Of a DNA stretch of 64,000 bases, positions 42,342 to 50,249 are shown one piece after another (the first letter of the stretch is position 1; each line of letters opens with the position of its first letter). Below the pieces are notes generated by a model. The model made no database searches, was not told where the DNA came from, and saw nothing but the letters and a program-made list of their open reading frames with translations. Origin of the DNA: Lachnospiraceae bacterium (GTDB taxonomy: Bacteria > Bacillota > Clostridia > Lachnospirales > Lachnospiraceae); the NCBI GenBank assembly GCA_902363665.1, contig CABJAW010000004.1, positions 124,001 through 188,000 on the forward strand, given 5' to 3'. The translations under genes were made by a program, and so were the position numbers.

Positions 42342-43361
42342 ATGAAAAAAAGAACAGCCATTTTGATTGCATTTTGTATCACTGCGGGGACGATTGGAAT
42401 TACCGGTTCACAGGCTGGAGTCGTGGCAGAAAGCACACAGACGGAAGCAGAAGAGATAACGGCGGAATTTGCAGAAACAGAAATGGCATCAGCAGAAGCA
42501 GCGGAGACAGAATTGCCTGCAGCTGATGCGGAAATGAAAACAGCTAAGAGCGCAGCTGCAATTCAGACTATCTGGCTTGGAGCAATCAAAACGGATGTAT
42601 CTGCTTTTGGAAAGGATCGTGCAAACGAGCTTCAAAGTCAGATTGCAGCCCTGATTGAGGCAGGAGCAGCGGAGGATGCACCCGCGCAGGAAGAGGCACA
42701 GCCGACCTTCAGCATCTGTCTTCGCTATGAAAATGGAGACCGTGAGCTTTATACATTTTACCGCGCAAATGAAACGTGGTATATGAAGGAAGCGGATGGA
42801 ACGATTTATCCGAATGCAAAGTTCTGCACGGACTATGTTTCAGTTTCTGATGGCGGAGAAGACTCCGGATTTCAGGTAGAAATTTCCGATTCCATGCAGC
42901 TGCCGGATGCCGATCTGGAAGCAAAATATTCCGAGCATGGAAAAGACTGGTACTTGGCGACCGAGCCGGAAAAGAGAATGGCATACGGCCAGTCAAAAGA
43001 AGAAGCCGAAGCTTCCGTGATACAGGACATAGAGAATGGAGAAAAGCTGTATGCTTACGCGTCAAAGAAGTATACCTGTACGGATGAAGAAGTGGAAAAT
43101 GTGATAGAAGAATATCTTTCGGCACTGAAGACGGCAGACGGATACGATGCATTGCAGCAGTCTTTCGCAGATGCAGGTCTGGATCTTGAGGAATATGAAC
43201 ACAAATCCGCTCCGATTTTCCGCTACCGGATCATGCAGGAGCACGTGTACCAGGAAGCGTATGATGCTTTCCGAAGCGGAGAGGATGAGATCGACGGAGT
43301 GGTTTATGATACGCTGGAGGAGTACTGGAGGGCATTTTTGGAGAAAAGGGTTTATAATTAG
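42342..43361 (+). CDS. Exported protein of unknown function
   Basis: A 339-residue secreted protein. The signal peptide runs to about residue 30 (TAILIAFCITAGTIGITG). An acidic Ala/Glu/Thr-rich linker (about 31-70, with ETEMASAEAAETELPAAD) resembles the linkers of the two binding proteins in this window. The middle (about 75-200) contains aromatic, probably beta-rich sequence (FSICLRYENGDRELYTFY). The C-terminal 120 residues are helical and loosely resemble SurA/trigger-factor-like helices (QSKEEAEASVIQDIENGEK). No family can be named with confidence. GAGGAGGGG lies upstream. Confidence 0.75.
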   Translation: MKKRTAILIAFCITAGTIGITGSQAGVVAESTQTEAEEITAEFAETEMASAEAAETELPAADAEMKTAKSAAAIQTIWLGAIKTDVSAFGKDRANELQSQIAALIEAGAAEDAPAQEEAQPTFSICLRYENGDRELYTFYRANETWYMKEADGTIYPNAKFCTDYVSVSDGGEDSGFQVEISDSMQLPDADLEAKYSEHGKDWYLATEPEKRMAYGQSKEEAEASVIQDIENGEKLYAYASKKYTCTDEEVENVIEEYLSALKTADGYDALQQSFADAGLDLEEYEHKSAPIFRYRIMQEHVYQEAYDAFRSGEDEIDGVVYDTLEEYWRAFLEKRVYN

Positions 43362-43439
43362 AAACAAATAGATTCTATGTATAAAAAATTTCTGTATTTG
43401 AGAATCGTAGGGATAATCAAATGCAGACATTTTTTAAAT

Positions 43440-43551
43440 TTAACCGAGTCAAGCAAGGTCTCTGTTTCAATTGAGAGAAGCAATAAGCAGTGGGTGGGAA
43501 TCTGTTTAGCTATGAGTAAGTAGCGAAGCGAATTGCGAATATCCGCTTTGA
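43440..43551 (+). repeat. Hairpin repeat family A, long copy
   Basis: It starts TTAACCGAGTCAAGCAAG, identical to the copy at 54298. It contains AGCAATAAGCAGTGG and ends with ATGAGTAAGTAGCGAAGC plus the 3' hairpin. One stem position is mismatched (GCGAAT against ATCCGC). It lies between the convergent exported-protein gene and the M56 gene. Confidence 0.85.
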
Positions 43552-43576
43552 TTAAAAAGTTGAATGATCTTGAAAA

Positions 43577-44863
43577 TCAATGAGGACAAGGCGAATAGGA
43601 TATTTCGCGGATTTTTGTTTGACTTTTAATATGGTTACATTTAGTGCAGGCTGTTATATTGTACATTGTGACAAGGCATTTGTTATTGGAAAGCTTTGTG
43701 TGTTTTAAAGCAGTGCCAGTTTTATAAATATGAGCACATATGGTTTTAGAAAGATTATTATTACCTTCGGAAATATTGTTAAAAAATAAAACAGAACCAT
43801 CATTGGTAATAAAAATGTTGTCACATACGGAAAAATTAAAATTAAAGGAGGGGTCTACATATTCATCAAAATGAATTTCATATGTATTCCCATCGGTGAT
43901 GGTTTCTTTTTCTGGATGTATTGAAAAAGGATTGTACGCAACGGCCGTTGCAGCAGATGAAAGCAGCAAAACGCAAAATAATACGCAAGTACTGAATTTT
44001 TGCAGTACAGTAACAGATTTCTTTTCCATAATGTTTTTTAACCTCCATTTTAATGTGAAATCATGGTTGGAAAACTGATTGCTCCATATAATAGATTGTT
44101 TTGGTGATTGTACAGAGAATGCGAGCAATAGTTCTCCGTATTTTCTTTTGGCTTCTTTTGGCAAATTTCGTATGACGAGTTCATCACAACGCAATTCACA
44201 TAATTTATTATAAAGATACAAAAGTAAATAAGAAAAGGGATTGTAAAAGTGCAGACACACAGAAATAAGACAAAAGAGCTTGATAAATGAATCCAGATGT
44301 CGAATATGAAATTGCTCATGCTGTTCAATTAGCTTGCGCTCGGTAGCATCTGCGATGTTATCAGGTAAAATAATACAGGGACGGAAAAATCCAAAAGTAT
44401 AGGGTGTATCTATATAGCGGCTGTTGCGAACCCGAATGCGAGCTTTGGATGAATCGGAAGTAGGATGGGAGTGCATCAGGAGCTGTGCGGTTGATTTTTT
44501 ATAATGATATATTTGAAAGCAAAGAAAGAAAAAGAAAAGAATACTCCATACAACGAAAGATACGGCAAACCATTTTGGAATCCAGATCCAGTAGCCGTTT
44601 GGAAGAGGAAGCTGAATATGATGATAGGTAAGCTGAAATCCAGTTTTGGAGCGGTCAATGGAAAAAAGGCTATTTACAAAATTATAAAAAGGTTCAGGTA
44701 CAGACAGCCAGAGCTTCTGTATTGGAACGAGAAAGAAAAACAGTCCCATTTTCAGGAGAAGCAGTTCGAAGCGAACAGAAAAAGAATCCCGTTTAAAGCA
44801 TAACAAAATAAGGCAGGCAAGAACCGGAATGGAGCCTGCAATCGTCATAAGAAAAAATATCAT
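43577..44863 (-). CDS. BlaR1/MecR1-like M56 membrane peptidase
   Basis: A 428-residue membrane metallopeptidase with four or so hydrophobic segments in the first half. The zinc motif HEQFH (HExxH) is in KLIEQHEQFHIRHLDSF, with a downstream ELRCDELVIRN. The last 90 residues are extracytoplasmic and contain a CTKC pair. They are much shorter than the penicillin-binding domain of BlaR1, so a beta-lactam sensor role is doubtful. The start at 44863 lies three bases beyond the end of blaI, with GAGG upstream. It probably cleaves or signals to the BlaI-type repressor. Confidence 0.85.
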   Translation of the reverse strand: MIFFLMTIAGSIPVLACLILLCFKRDSFSVRFELLLLKMGLFFFLVPIQKLWLSVPEPFYNFVNSLFSIDRSKTGFQLTYHHIQLPLPNGYWIWIPKWFAVSFVVWSILFFFFLCFQIYHYKKSTAQLLMHSHPTSDSSKARIRVRNSRYIDTPYTFGFFRPCIILPDNIADATERKLIEQHEQFHIRHLDSFIKLFCLISVCLHFYNPFSYLLLYLYNKLCELRCDELVIRNLPKEAKRKYGELLLAFSVQSPKQSIIWSNQFSNHDFTLKWRLKNIMEKKSVTVLQKFSTCVLFCVLLLSSAATAVAYNPFSIHPEKETITDGNTYEIHFDEYVDPSFNFNFSVCDNIFITNDGSVLFFNNISEGNNNLSKTICAHIYKTGTALKHTKLSNNKCLVTMYNITACTKCNHIKSQTKIREISYSPCPH

Positions 44864-44865
44864 GT

Positions 44866-45231
44866 CTATAACCTCTTCAAATATTCTAAAAGCTGTTCCT
44901 TTTCTTCCTCTGAAATCCGATTTCTGCCGGTAAAGGCAGAAACAAATAAACTGAGTGAACCTTGGAAGGTTTCGTCTATAACACAGGAGGCACAATCCTG
45001 GTAATATTCTTCTCTGGAAATAGCTGGATAGTAGCGTTTTCTTGTATCTGAGTGATCTGTTTTCAGAAATCCGGCTTTTTGCAGCCGAGTCAAGTACGTG
45101 CTCATTGTCTGCTTTTTCCAGTCTTTCTTCGTTTTTTCATTGTAGTACTGAAGAATAGAGGAAAACCCCTGTGGCTCATCCTGCGCCCAGAGAAATTCAA
45201 GGATGAAAAGTTCGGTTTGTGAGAGTTCCAT
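44866..45231 (-). CDS. blaI: BlaI/MecI-family repressor
   Basis: A 121-residue winged-helix repressor (ELFILEFLWAQDEPQGFSS, KKQTMSTYLTRLQKAGFL, RYYPAISREEYYQ). It is first in an operon with the M56 peptidase. Its likely target is its own promoter and possibly the divergent exporter locus, since the two start about 150 bases apart. GGAGGGGAG precedes the start. Confidence 0.9.
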   Translation of the reverse strand: MELSQTELFILEFLWAQDEPQGFSSILQYYNEKTKKDWKKQTMSTYLTRLQKAGFLKTDHSDTRKRYYPAISREEYYQDCASCVIDETFQGSLSLFVSAFTGRNRISEEEKEQLLEYLKRL

Positions 45232-45279
45232 AATCTCCCCTCCAGAATGTCTTACACACTATAGTACATAATTATATTT

Positions 45280-45308
45280 AATATAATCGAAAACAGGAAA
45301 AGATGCAA
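45280..45308 (-). promoter_or_regulatory. Promoter of blaI-M56, with possible operator
   Basis: On the minus strand, TTGCAT (45308-45303), 17 bases, TATATT (45285-45280). Just downstream, CACTATAGTA at 45257-45266 is a short palindrome that could be a BlaI site, but it does not match the classic TACA-TGTA form well. Confidence 0.6.
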
Positions 45309-45386
45309 TAGAAAAAAAGCACAAAAATGCATGGCGTTTTTTGTATATAAATCGTGTCGAAAAAAAGTTGAAAAAAGAAAGATGAT

Positions 45387-46328
45387 ATGATATATGTAGA
45401 TTTAGATATGGAACTGTACTGCATGGATGATGCATTTTTCAATAACCTCTTTTTGCAGGAAGAGACGGATGCGAAGAGGGGCAATACCGTGTTCGCCGGG
45501 GAACATGTATGGAATGCGTTTTCGGGAATTGCGAAAGATCCAGACAGTGTGGAAGTATCGGGCGGTTTTGCAGATGAAATGGTTATTAAAAACGGAATGC
45601 TCTGGATCGACGGAAAGGCGGTCTATCCGATAAAAAAGATTTCAGAAGTAAATGAGAATGGAACTCAGGAAATTCCGGCGGTATGGAATGAGATGACGTA
45701 TGATCTGGACGATGCGCTGATTTTTCCGCTTTCTTATTCGGAAAAGATGCAAGAAGAAGTTGAAGCGGGCAGAGTGGATGCATACTTCTCTCAGTTACAG
45801 GCGGGAAAGAAGAAAGAGGAAATGGATTATGGCCAGCTGAATGAGATCGTGGTGGATCTGACTCAGAAGAATGAGTATGGAATATCGTTTCGAGTGGCCG
45901 ACCGGTATCTGGAGATGGCGAGACAGTATGAAACGCTGAATATACTGGTGACATACTGGCTGATGATTGGCGGTCTGACCGGGCTCTTAGTTGGTACGGG
46001 GTTGCTTGGCACTCTTTTTCTGTTCCAGTACCGAAGACGGAAAAGTACGGCAATCAGCTATTTCTGCGGGAGCACGAAGCTGCGTCTCTATGCTGAAGAA
46101 CTGTGTGAAATCAGCATCGTTTTGATTACCGGAACGCTTGGCGGAAATGCCGCAGCATTTTTCGTTATAAAGGCAGGAATGCTGCGGGCAATCGTAGAAA
46201 TTCGGTGGGATAGCAGTGTCTGCCTGTTTTTGCTGGCGGGTGCGGCGTTGCTCGGAATGGTTTTATTTTTGTTTGCCGCATGGTATGACCATGGAAAGAG
46301 CTATCTGGCTCAGGTCAGGGAGGGGTGA
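45387..46328 (+). CDS. Truncated FtsX-like ABC permease (paralogue of next gene)
   Basis: A 313-residue protein aligning with residues of about 119-416 of the following gene. Shared blocks are YCMDDA, NTVFAG/HTVFVG, FQYRRRKSTAISYFCGSTK and EGR-type ends. It lacks the first 118 residues of the paralogue, including the N-terminal membrane helix. The start has only a weak AAGAAAG site, and the first residues (MIYVDLDMEL) have no match. It is either a 5'-truncated duplicate decaying into a pseudogene or a shortened subunit. C-terminal membrane helices and the FtsX-like end are intact. Confidence 0.65.
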   Translation: MIYVDLDMELYCMDDAFFNNLFLQEETDAKRGNTVFAGEHVWNAFSGIAKDPDSVEVSGGFADEMVIKNGMLWIDGKAVYPIKKISEVNENGTQEIPAVWNEMTYDLDDALIFPLSYSEKMQEEVEAGRVDAYFSQLQAGKKKEEMDYGQLNEIVVDLTQKNEYGISFRVADRYLEMARQYETLNILVTYWLMIGGLTGLLVGTGLLGTLFLFQYRRRKSTAISYFCGSTKLRLYAEELCEISIVLITGTLGGNAAAFFVIKAGMLRAIVEIRWDSSVCLFLLAGAALLGMVLFLFAAWYDHGKSYLAQVREG

Positions 46329-46332
46329 GTAT

Positions 46333-47583
46333 ATGGAATTTTTTCTTGAAAACGTCCTGCGGCGTCTGCGTGCGGGCCGAAAAATGTACGTGCTGTTGTT
46401 TCTGGAAATGGCAATCGGAAGCCTGGTTCTCTCAATCAGCCTGAATCTGATGTTCACCGGGGAAAAGCAGCGACGGGAATATGAAAAGCAGAATATGGGA
46501 CGAAAAATCGCGATTACCGGGACGATGAATGTACAGTCTGCGAAGTTTCCGGTTGGCGCAGATACGTATGAGGAGCTGCAGCGGCGGTACGATGGAAAGC
46601 TGAGTTTTGCGCTGTCCAATACGGCGGTCAATGATTTATTCCTGGAAAAATGCGGGCGGATCGAGACAGTGCGCGAATACTGTATGGACGATGCGTTGGT
46701 GGAAGAGGTGTTTGGGCAGACTGCGGGGCAGATTGACCGGGAGCATACGGTTTTTGTCGGGGATGATGCGTATGAGGTGCTGGTGCAGGCGGGCCAGGAA
46801 GGGGAAACCACGCGCCATTATATCATCGAGGAACTGTATATTGCGGATGATCAGCTTTTTGTAAATGGCGAACCGGCTTTTGAAGTGAAGCCTGTCTCAG
46901 AGATCAATAAAAATCAGGTGCAGGAAATCGCGGAAGTTTGGACTGAGGGAACGTATCCGGTGAGCTGGGCAGTGATTTTTCCGTTTTCTCATGCAGCACA
47001 GATAGAGGCGCAGAATGAAAATGAGGAACCAGGCTTTTATTCCCAGCTGCTTGCCGGCGGAGTCAATGGAAAGGCGGCTGATTTCGATCTTTTAAATGAT
47101 GTCACGGCTTATCTGACAGAGGTAAATCAGTACCAGATTGAATGCGGAATCAGTAATTCTTATCTGCAGTTTGAGAAAGAGTATGCCAGTCTGCAGTGGC
47201 TGACGGGTTACTGGATCTGGATCGGTGCAGCCACAATGCTGATGGTAGTTACCGGTATGATCGGTACGCTGCTGCTGTTTCAGTACCGGCGCAGAAAAAA
47301 TACGGCAGTGAGCTATTTCTGCGGGAGCACGAAGCGGCGCATTTACGCGGAGCAGCTGGTGGAGATCGGCGCAGTGCTGCTTTTCGGAACAGGAATCGGG
47401 CTTGCTATTGGATTTGCAGTGATCCGTCAGGGTGTATTTTCCTATCTGATGGAGATCGAATGGTTTTATGCTGTGATTGTAATTCTGGCAGGGCTGGCGG
47501 CTGCTATGAGCCTGGCGCTGATGGGGCTGTGCTTTCTGTATGACCGGAAATACAGCTATCTGATGCAGGCGCGGGAAGGATGA
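46333..47583 (+). CDS. FtsX-like ABC exporter permease
   Basis: A 416-residue membrane protein. The N-terminal helix (MYVLLFLEMAIGSLVLSISL) is followed by an extracytoplasmic domain of about 230 residues and three C-terminal helices (GYWIWIGAATMLMVVTGMIG, LLFGTGIGLAIGFAVI, AVIVILAGLAAAMSLALM), the MacB/FtsX topology. It starts five bases after the truncated paralogue's stop with GAGGGG upstream. Together with the next permease and ATPase it forms an exporter of unknown cargo. Confidence 0.85.
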   Translation: MEFFLENVLRRLRAGRKMYVLLFLEMAIGSLVLSISLNLMFTGEKQRREYEKQNMGRKIAITGTMNVQSAKFPVGADTYEELQRRYDGKLSFALSNTAVNDLFLEKCGRIETVREYCMDDALVEEVFGQTAGQIDREHTVFVGDDAYEVLVQAGQEGETTRHYIIEELYIADDQLFVNGEPAFEVKPVSEINKNQVQEIAEVWTEGTYPVSWAVIFPFSHAAQIEAQNENEEPGFYSQLLAGGVNGKAADFDLLNDVTAYLTEVNQYQIECGISNSYLQFEKEYASLQWLTGYWIWIGAATMLMVVTGMIGTLLLFQYRRRKNTAVSYFCGSTKRRIYAEQLVEIGAVLLFGTGIGLAIGFAVIRQGVFSYLMEIEWFYAVIVILAGLAAAMSLALMGLCFLYDRKYSYLMQAREG

Positions 47584-47592
47584 GGTTGTGAC

Positions 47593-48759
47593 ATGCGGGG
47601 ATTTCTTTTGAAAAATGCATGGAAGGATGTGCGGCGCAATAAATTTACTTCTGGAGTTTTGTTTGGCATCTGTCTGATCAGCATTCTGGCTTCCCTTGCA
47701 GCCGGAAATCTGGCGTGGTCGCTGTGGCGGCAGTATGCGGTCAGTCATATGACAGATGCGAAGCAGGAGTACATTGCAGAATTTTTTGTGAAAGAAAAAG
47801 ATGCGGAAATGGCGGGAGATGGCATGGATATGGCGGAAGGTTCTGCGGCGGTTCTGGATGAGGAAGCAATCCGCAGCCTCTTTCACAATAACATGAGCCT
47901 GGAGCCGGATGAACTGGAGTTTTGCAGCTTCCTGAATATGATTGTCGAGACGGACGCAGGATCTTCCGTCTGCAATGTGCAGGGAAATACGAAGGACCTG
48001 ACGGATTTTCACAGATGCAACGCTGTGGAGGGAAAAGAAATTTCGGCTATTTATGAACGGAAGAATACGTGCGTGATCAAAGCAGGCGGAAGTCTGGACC
48101 GGAAGGGAGTCAAAACGGGAGATACGCTGAAGATCAATGGACATACGTTCCATGTAGTCGGGGTAGTAGATTATTCGACATATGGAGAGATTTATCTTCC
48201 ATATGATACGTTTGCTCTGATGGCAGGAAATCAGAATCGGCAGTATCAGGCGGTGCTTTATTATAACGAGCGGCCAAAGATTTCGAAAGTTCGCAGCAAG
48301 CTTGGAACGGTACTGGACTTTACGGAGTTTGCGACAGGAGAGGATTTCCAGCAGATTTATCTTTCGTCGGTGATACAGCGCAGCTACGAAAAGCTGGTTC
48401 CGGCAGGGATGCTGTTTCTGTTTGCGGCAATCAATTTTTACGTGCTGATCGGCTCGAAGGTATTGCTGGAGCAGAAACGAATCGGGATTCATTTCTGTGT
48501 CGGCGCTTCGAAACGTACCGTTTGCCTGGAAAATCTTCTGGAATCAGAATTGCTGGTGCTGCTTGCATTTGCGGCGGCGCAGTGCATTTATCTGGCGGCG
48601 GCCGGGCATATTTCCGGAATTGACCGATTTCCGTCGGTGCTTGTCTCGGTGCTGGTTTTTGTGGTTTACAGCTGTCTTGGCCTGATCTTGACCGGAATCG
48701 CGGTGCGCAGATTGTTTGCGGTGAAGCCGGGACTGCAGCTTTTGCGGGATACACAGTGA
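47593..48759 (+). CDS. FtsX-like ABC exporter permease, second subunit
   Basis: A 388-residue protein with the same overall topology: N-terminal helix (SGVLFGICLISILASLAAGN), an extracytoplasmic domain of about 210 residues with CVIKAGGSLDRKGVKTGDTL, and three C-terminal helices. The extracytoplasmic segment has the MacB-type periplasmic look. It is clearly different in sequence from the previous permease, so the pair could form a heterodimer. Confidence 0.83.
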   Translation: MRGFLLKNAWKDVRRNKFTSGVLFGICLISILASLAAGNLAWSLWRQYAVSHMTDAKQEYIAEFFVKEKDAEMAGDGMDMAEGSAAVLDEEAIRSLFHNNMSLEPDELEFCSFLNMIVETDAGSSVCNVQGNTKDLTDFHRCNAVEGKEISAIYERKNTCVIKAGGSLDRKGVKTGDTLKINGHTFHVVGVVDYSTYGEIYLPYDTFALMAGNQNRQYQAVLYYNERPKISKVRSKLGTVLDFTEFATGEDFQQIYLSSVIQRSYEKLVPAGMLFLFAAINFYVLIGSKVLLEQKRIGIHFCVGASKRTVCLENLLESELLVLLAFAAAQCIYLAAAGHISGIDRFPSVLVSVLVFVVYSCLGLILTGIAVRRLFAVKPGLQLLRDTQ

Positions 48760-48839
48760 GAAACAGGAAAACATCTGGCAATGAATGCACTTATAGGAAC
48801 AGGAAATCGGAAGAAGAAATCAGAGGACAGAGGGATAAT

Positions 48840-49592
48840 ATGAAAAGAGCGGCGGAAAACAAGGAAGAACTGGAAGTTCAGAAGCTGTCAGACAGCTCAG
48901 AAAAAACGAACCTTGCAGTGGAAGTCCGTGGATTAAAAAAAGGCTATGGAAAAGGAAACGCTCGAACAGAAGTGTTGAAGGGACTGGATTTCGAGATGGA
49001 GTCCGGGGATTTCTGTGTGATTATGGGAGCCTCCGGCTGTGGAAAAAGTACGCTGATGAGTATTCTGTGCGGAATCGAGCAAATCGAAGAAGGAACGTGC
49101 AAAGTAAACGGGCTGGAACTGAAAAAGCTGACGGATCGAGAGCTGGCATCATTTCGCAGCACGCAGATCGGAATCGTATTTCAGAGTTTCTTTCTGGATG
49201 AAGCGCGGACATTAGAAGAAAACGTGGAGATGCCGATGGGCTACAGTGGCGTAAAGAAAAAACGGCGGCGCGCACAGGCTCAGAAAGTGCTGGAGGAGTT
49301 TCATCTTGCAGAACTTGCAAAAAAACGTCCATCACAGGTCTCCGGCGGAGAGCAGCAAAGAGCCGCGGTTGCACGTGCTATTGTCAATCATCCGAAGCTG
49401 CTGATCGCAGACGAACCGACCGGAAATCTAGACGAAGAGAATACAAAAAATGTGATGGAACTTCTGACCGGACTGAACGAAAATGGAATGGGAATTATTC
49501 TGGTGACACATGATCCGTATGCGGCATCCTTTGCGAAGAGGAAGTACGTGCTGGAGCATGGGGTGCTGAAAGAAGAAAGAAATCGTAATTGA
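48840..49592 (+). CDS. ABC exporter ATPase (MacB/LolD type)
   Basis: About 250 residues. Walker A is GASGCGKST, Q-loop in GIVFQSFFLDEARTLEENV, signature VSGGEQQR, Walker B LLIADEPTGNLDEE, H-loop VTHDP. The lipoprotein-release/MacB subfamily motifs are clear. A 40-residue charged N-terminal extension precedes the cassette. The start at 48840 has GAGGG upstream. The permease order and the absence of a MacA-like adaptor suggest an antimicrobial-peptide or lipid exporter, which would fit the adjacent BlaI/M56 sensing pair. That link is inferred. Confidence 0.88.
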   Translation: MKRAAENKEELEVQKLSDSSEKTNLAVEVRGLKKGYGKGNARTEVLKGLDFEMESGDFCVIMGASGCGKSTLMSILCGIEQIEEGTCKVNGLELKKLTDRELASFRSTQIGIVFQSFFLDEARTLEENVEMPMGYSGVKKKRRRAQAQKVLEEFHLAELAKKRPSQVSGGEQQRAAVARAIVNHPKLLIADEPTGNLDEENTKNVMELLTGLNENGMGIILVTHDPYAASFAKRKYVLEHGVLKEERNRN

Positions 49593-49598
49593 CTAACC

Positions 49599-49650
49599 GC
49601 GCGTCGCATTCTCGTTACTTCAGTGATGAGTTAGACGCGCCAATTTTTTT
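49599..49650 (+). terminator. Terminator-like hairpin at the left end of the IS element
   Basis: Outer stem GCGCGTC / GACGCGC encloses an inner CTCGTTACT / AGTGATGAG hairpin, followed by seven T. It may end the exporter operon. The inner hairpin shares the ACTTCAGT loop sequence with the right end of the IS200/IS605 element, so it may also be the left-end hairpin. Confidence 0.7.
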
Positions 49651-49670
49651 GTAAAACATCAGAACAAATG

Positions 49671-49699
49671 TTTACATAAATGGATGCGTATGGTATAAT
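49671..49699 (+). promoter_or_regulatory. Promoter of the IS element
   Basis: TTTACA (49671-49676), 17 bases, TATAAT (49694-49699). The predicted start is about 49706, the first base of the tnpA ATG, so the transcript could be leaderless. Confidence 0.75.
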
Positions 49700-49705
49700 A
49701 CCTAT

Positions 49706-50216
49706 ATGGAAAAAGATATTTTTAATATAAATCAAAATGAGCTTACGTATGGTAGAGGATATGTCTATTCCCTGCAGTACCATCTTGTATGGTGCACGAA
49801 ATACAGAAAAAAGGTTTTAAAAGACGGAATCGATACAGAATGTAAAGAAATGTTACAGGATCTTGCAGAAGAATATAAATTTCAGATTCTGGCCATGGAG
49901 GTTATGCCGGACCATATTCATCTGCTTGTAAATTGTAAGCCCCAGTTTAACCGTATGACTGCATAGCAGTTATACGGTTATGAGCAAGTAGCGTAGCGGA
50001 TTGCGAATATCTGCTTTTCTTTCCGATATGATAAAAATTATGAAAGGGAATCTTGCACGCCGGATGTTTCTGGTACATCCGGAATTAAAGAACGAACTGT
50101 GGGGCGGGCATCTGTGGAATCCGTCTTACTGTGCCATAACGGTCAGTGACAGGAGCAGGGAGCAGGTACTTGCCTATATCGAAGGGCAGAAGGGAAAAGA
50201 AAAGAAAAAATTCTGA
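49706..50216 (+). pseudogene. tnpA: IS200-type Y1 transposase TnpA, interrupted
   Basis: The first 81 codons match TnpA_REP/IS200 proteins (YSLQYHLVWCTKYRKKVL, metal-binding MPDHIHLLVN). After VNCKPQF the frame runs into a 70-base family A repeat with an in-frame stop. Downstream, from 50019, the protein resumes as LSDMIKIMKGNLARRMF through WGGHLWNPSYCAITVSD and AYIEGQKGK. Removing 49949-50018 restores one continuous frame. Note that the catalytic tyrosine normally lies in the downstream half, so no active enzyme is made from this copy. Confidence 0.88.
49949..50018 (+). repeat. Hairpin repeat family A, inserted in tnpA
   Basis: 5' hairpin AACCGTATGACTGC-ATA-GCAGTTATACGGTT in two 14-base arms, then ATGAGCAAGTAGCGTAGC, then 3' hairpin GCGGAT-loop-ATCTGC and TTTT. 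It is exactly 70 bases between the two halves of tnpA and shows no target duplication. Confidence 0.9.
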
Positions 50217-50249
50217 TAAAAAATACAATTACTGACCGGAGGAAAAGAG

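Noticed and set aside
43577..45231. Beta-lactam resistance regulator
   Set aside because: The family names suggest it, but the M56 protein lacks the penicillin-binding sensor domain and no beta-lactamase or altered penicillin-binding protein is present in the window.
47092..48492. 466-codon frame antisense to the exporter permeases
   Set aside because: The opposite strand encodes two consistent FtsX-like permeases; the antisense product has no family-like features.
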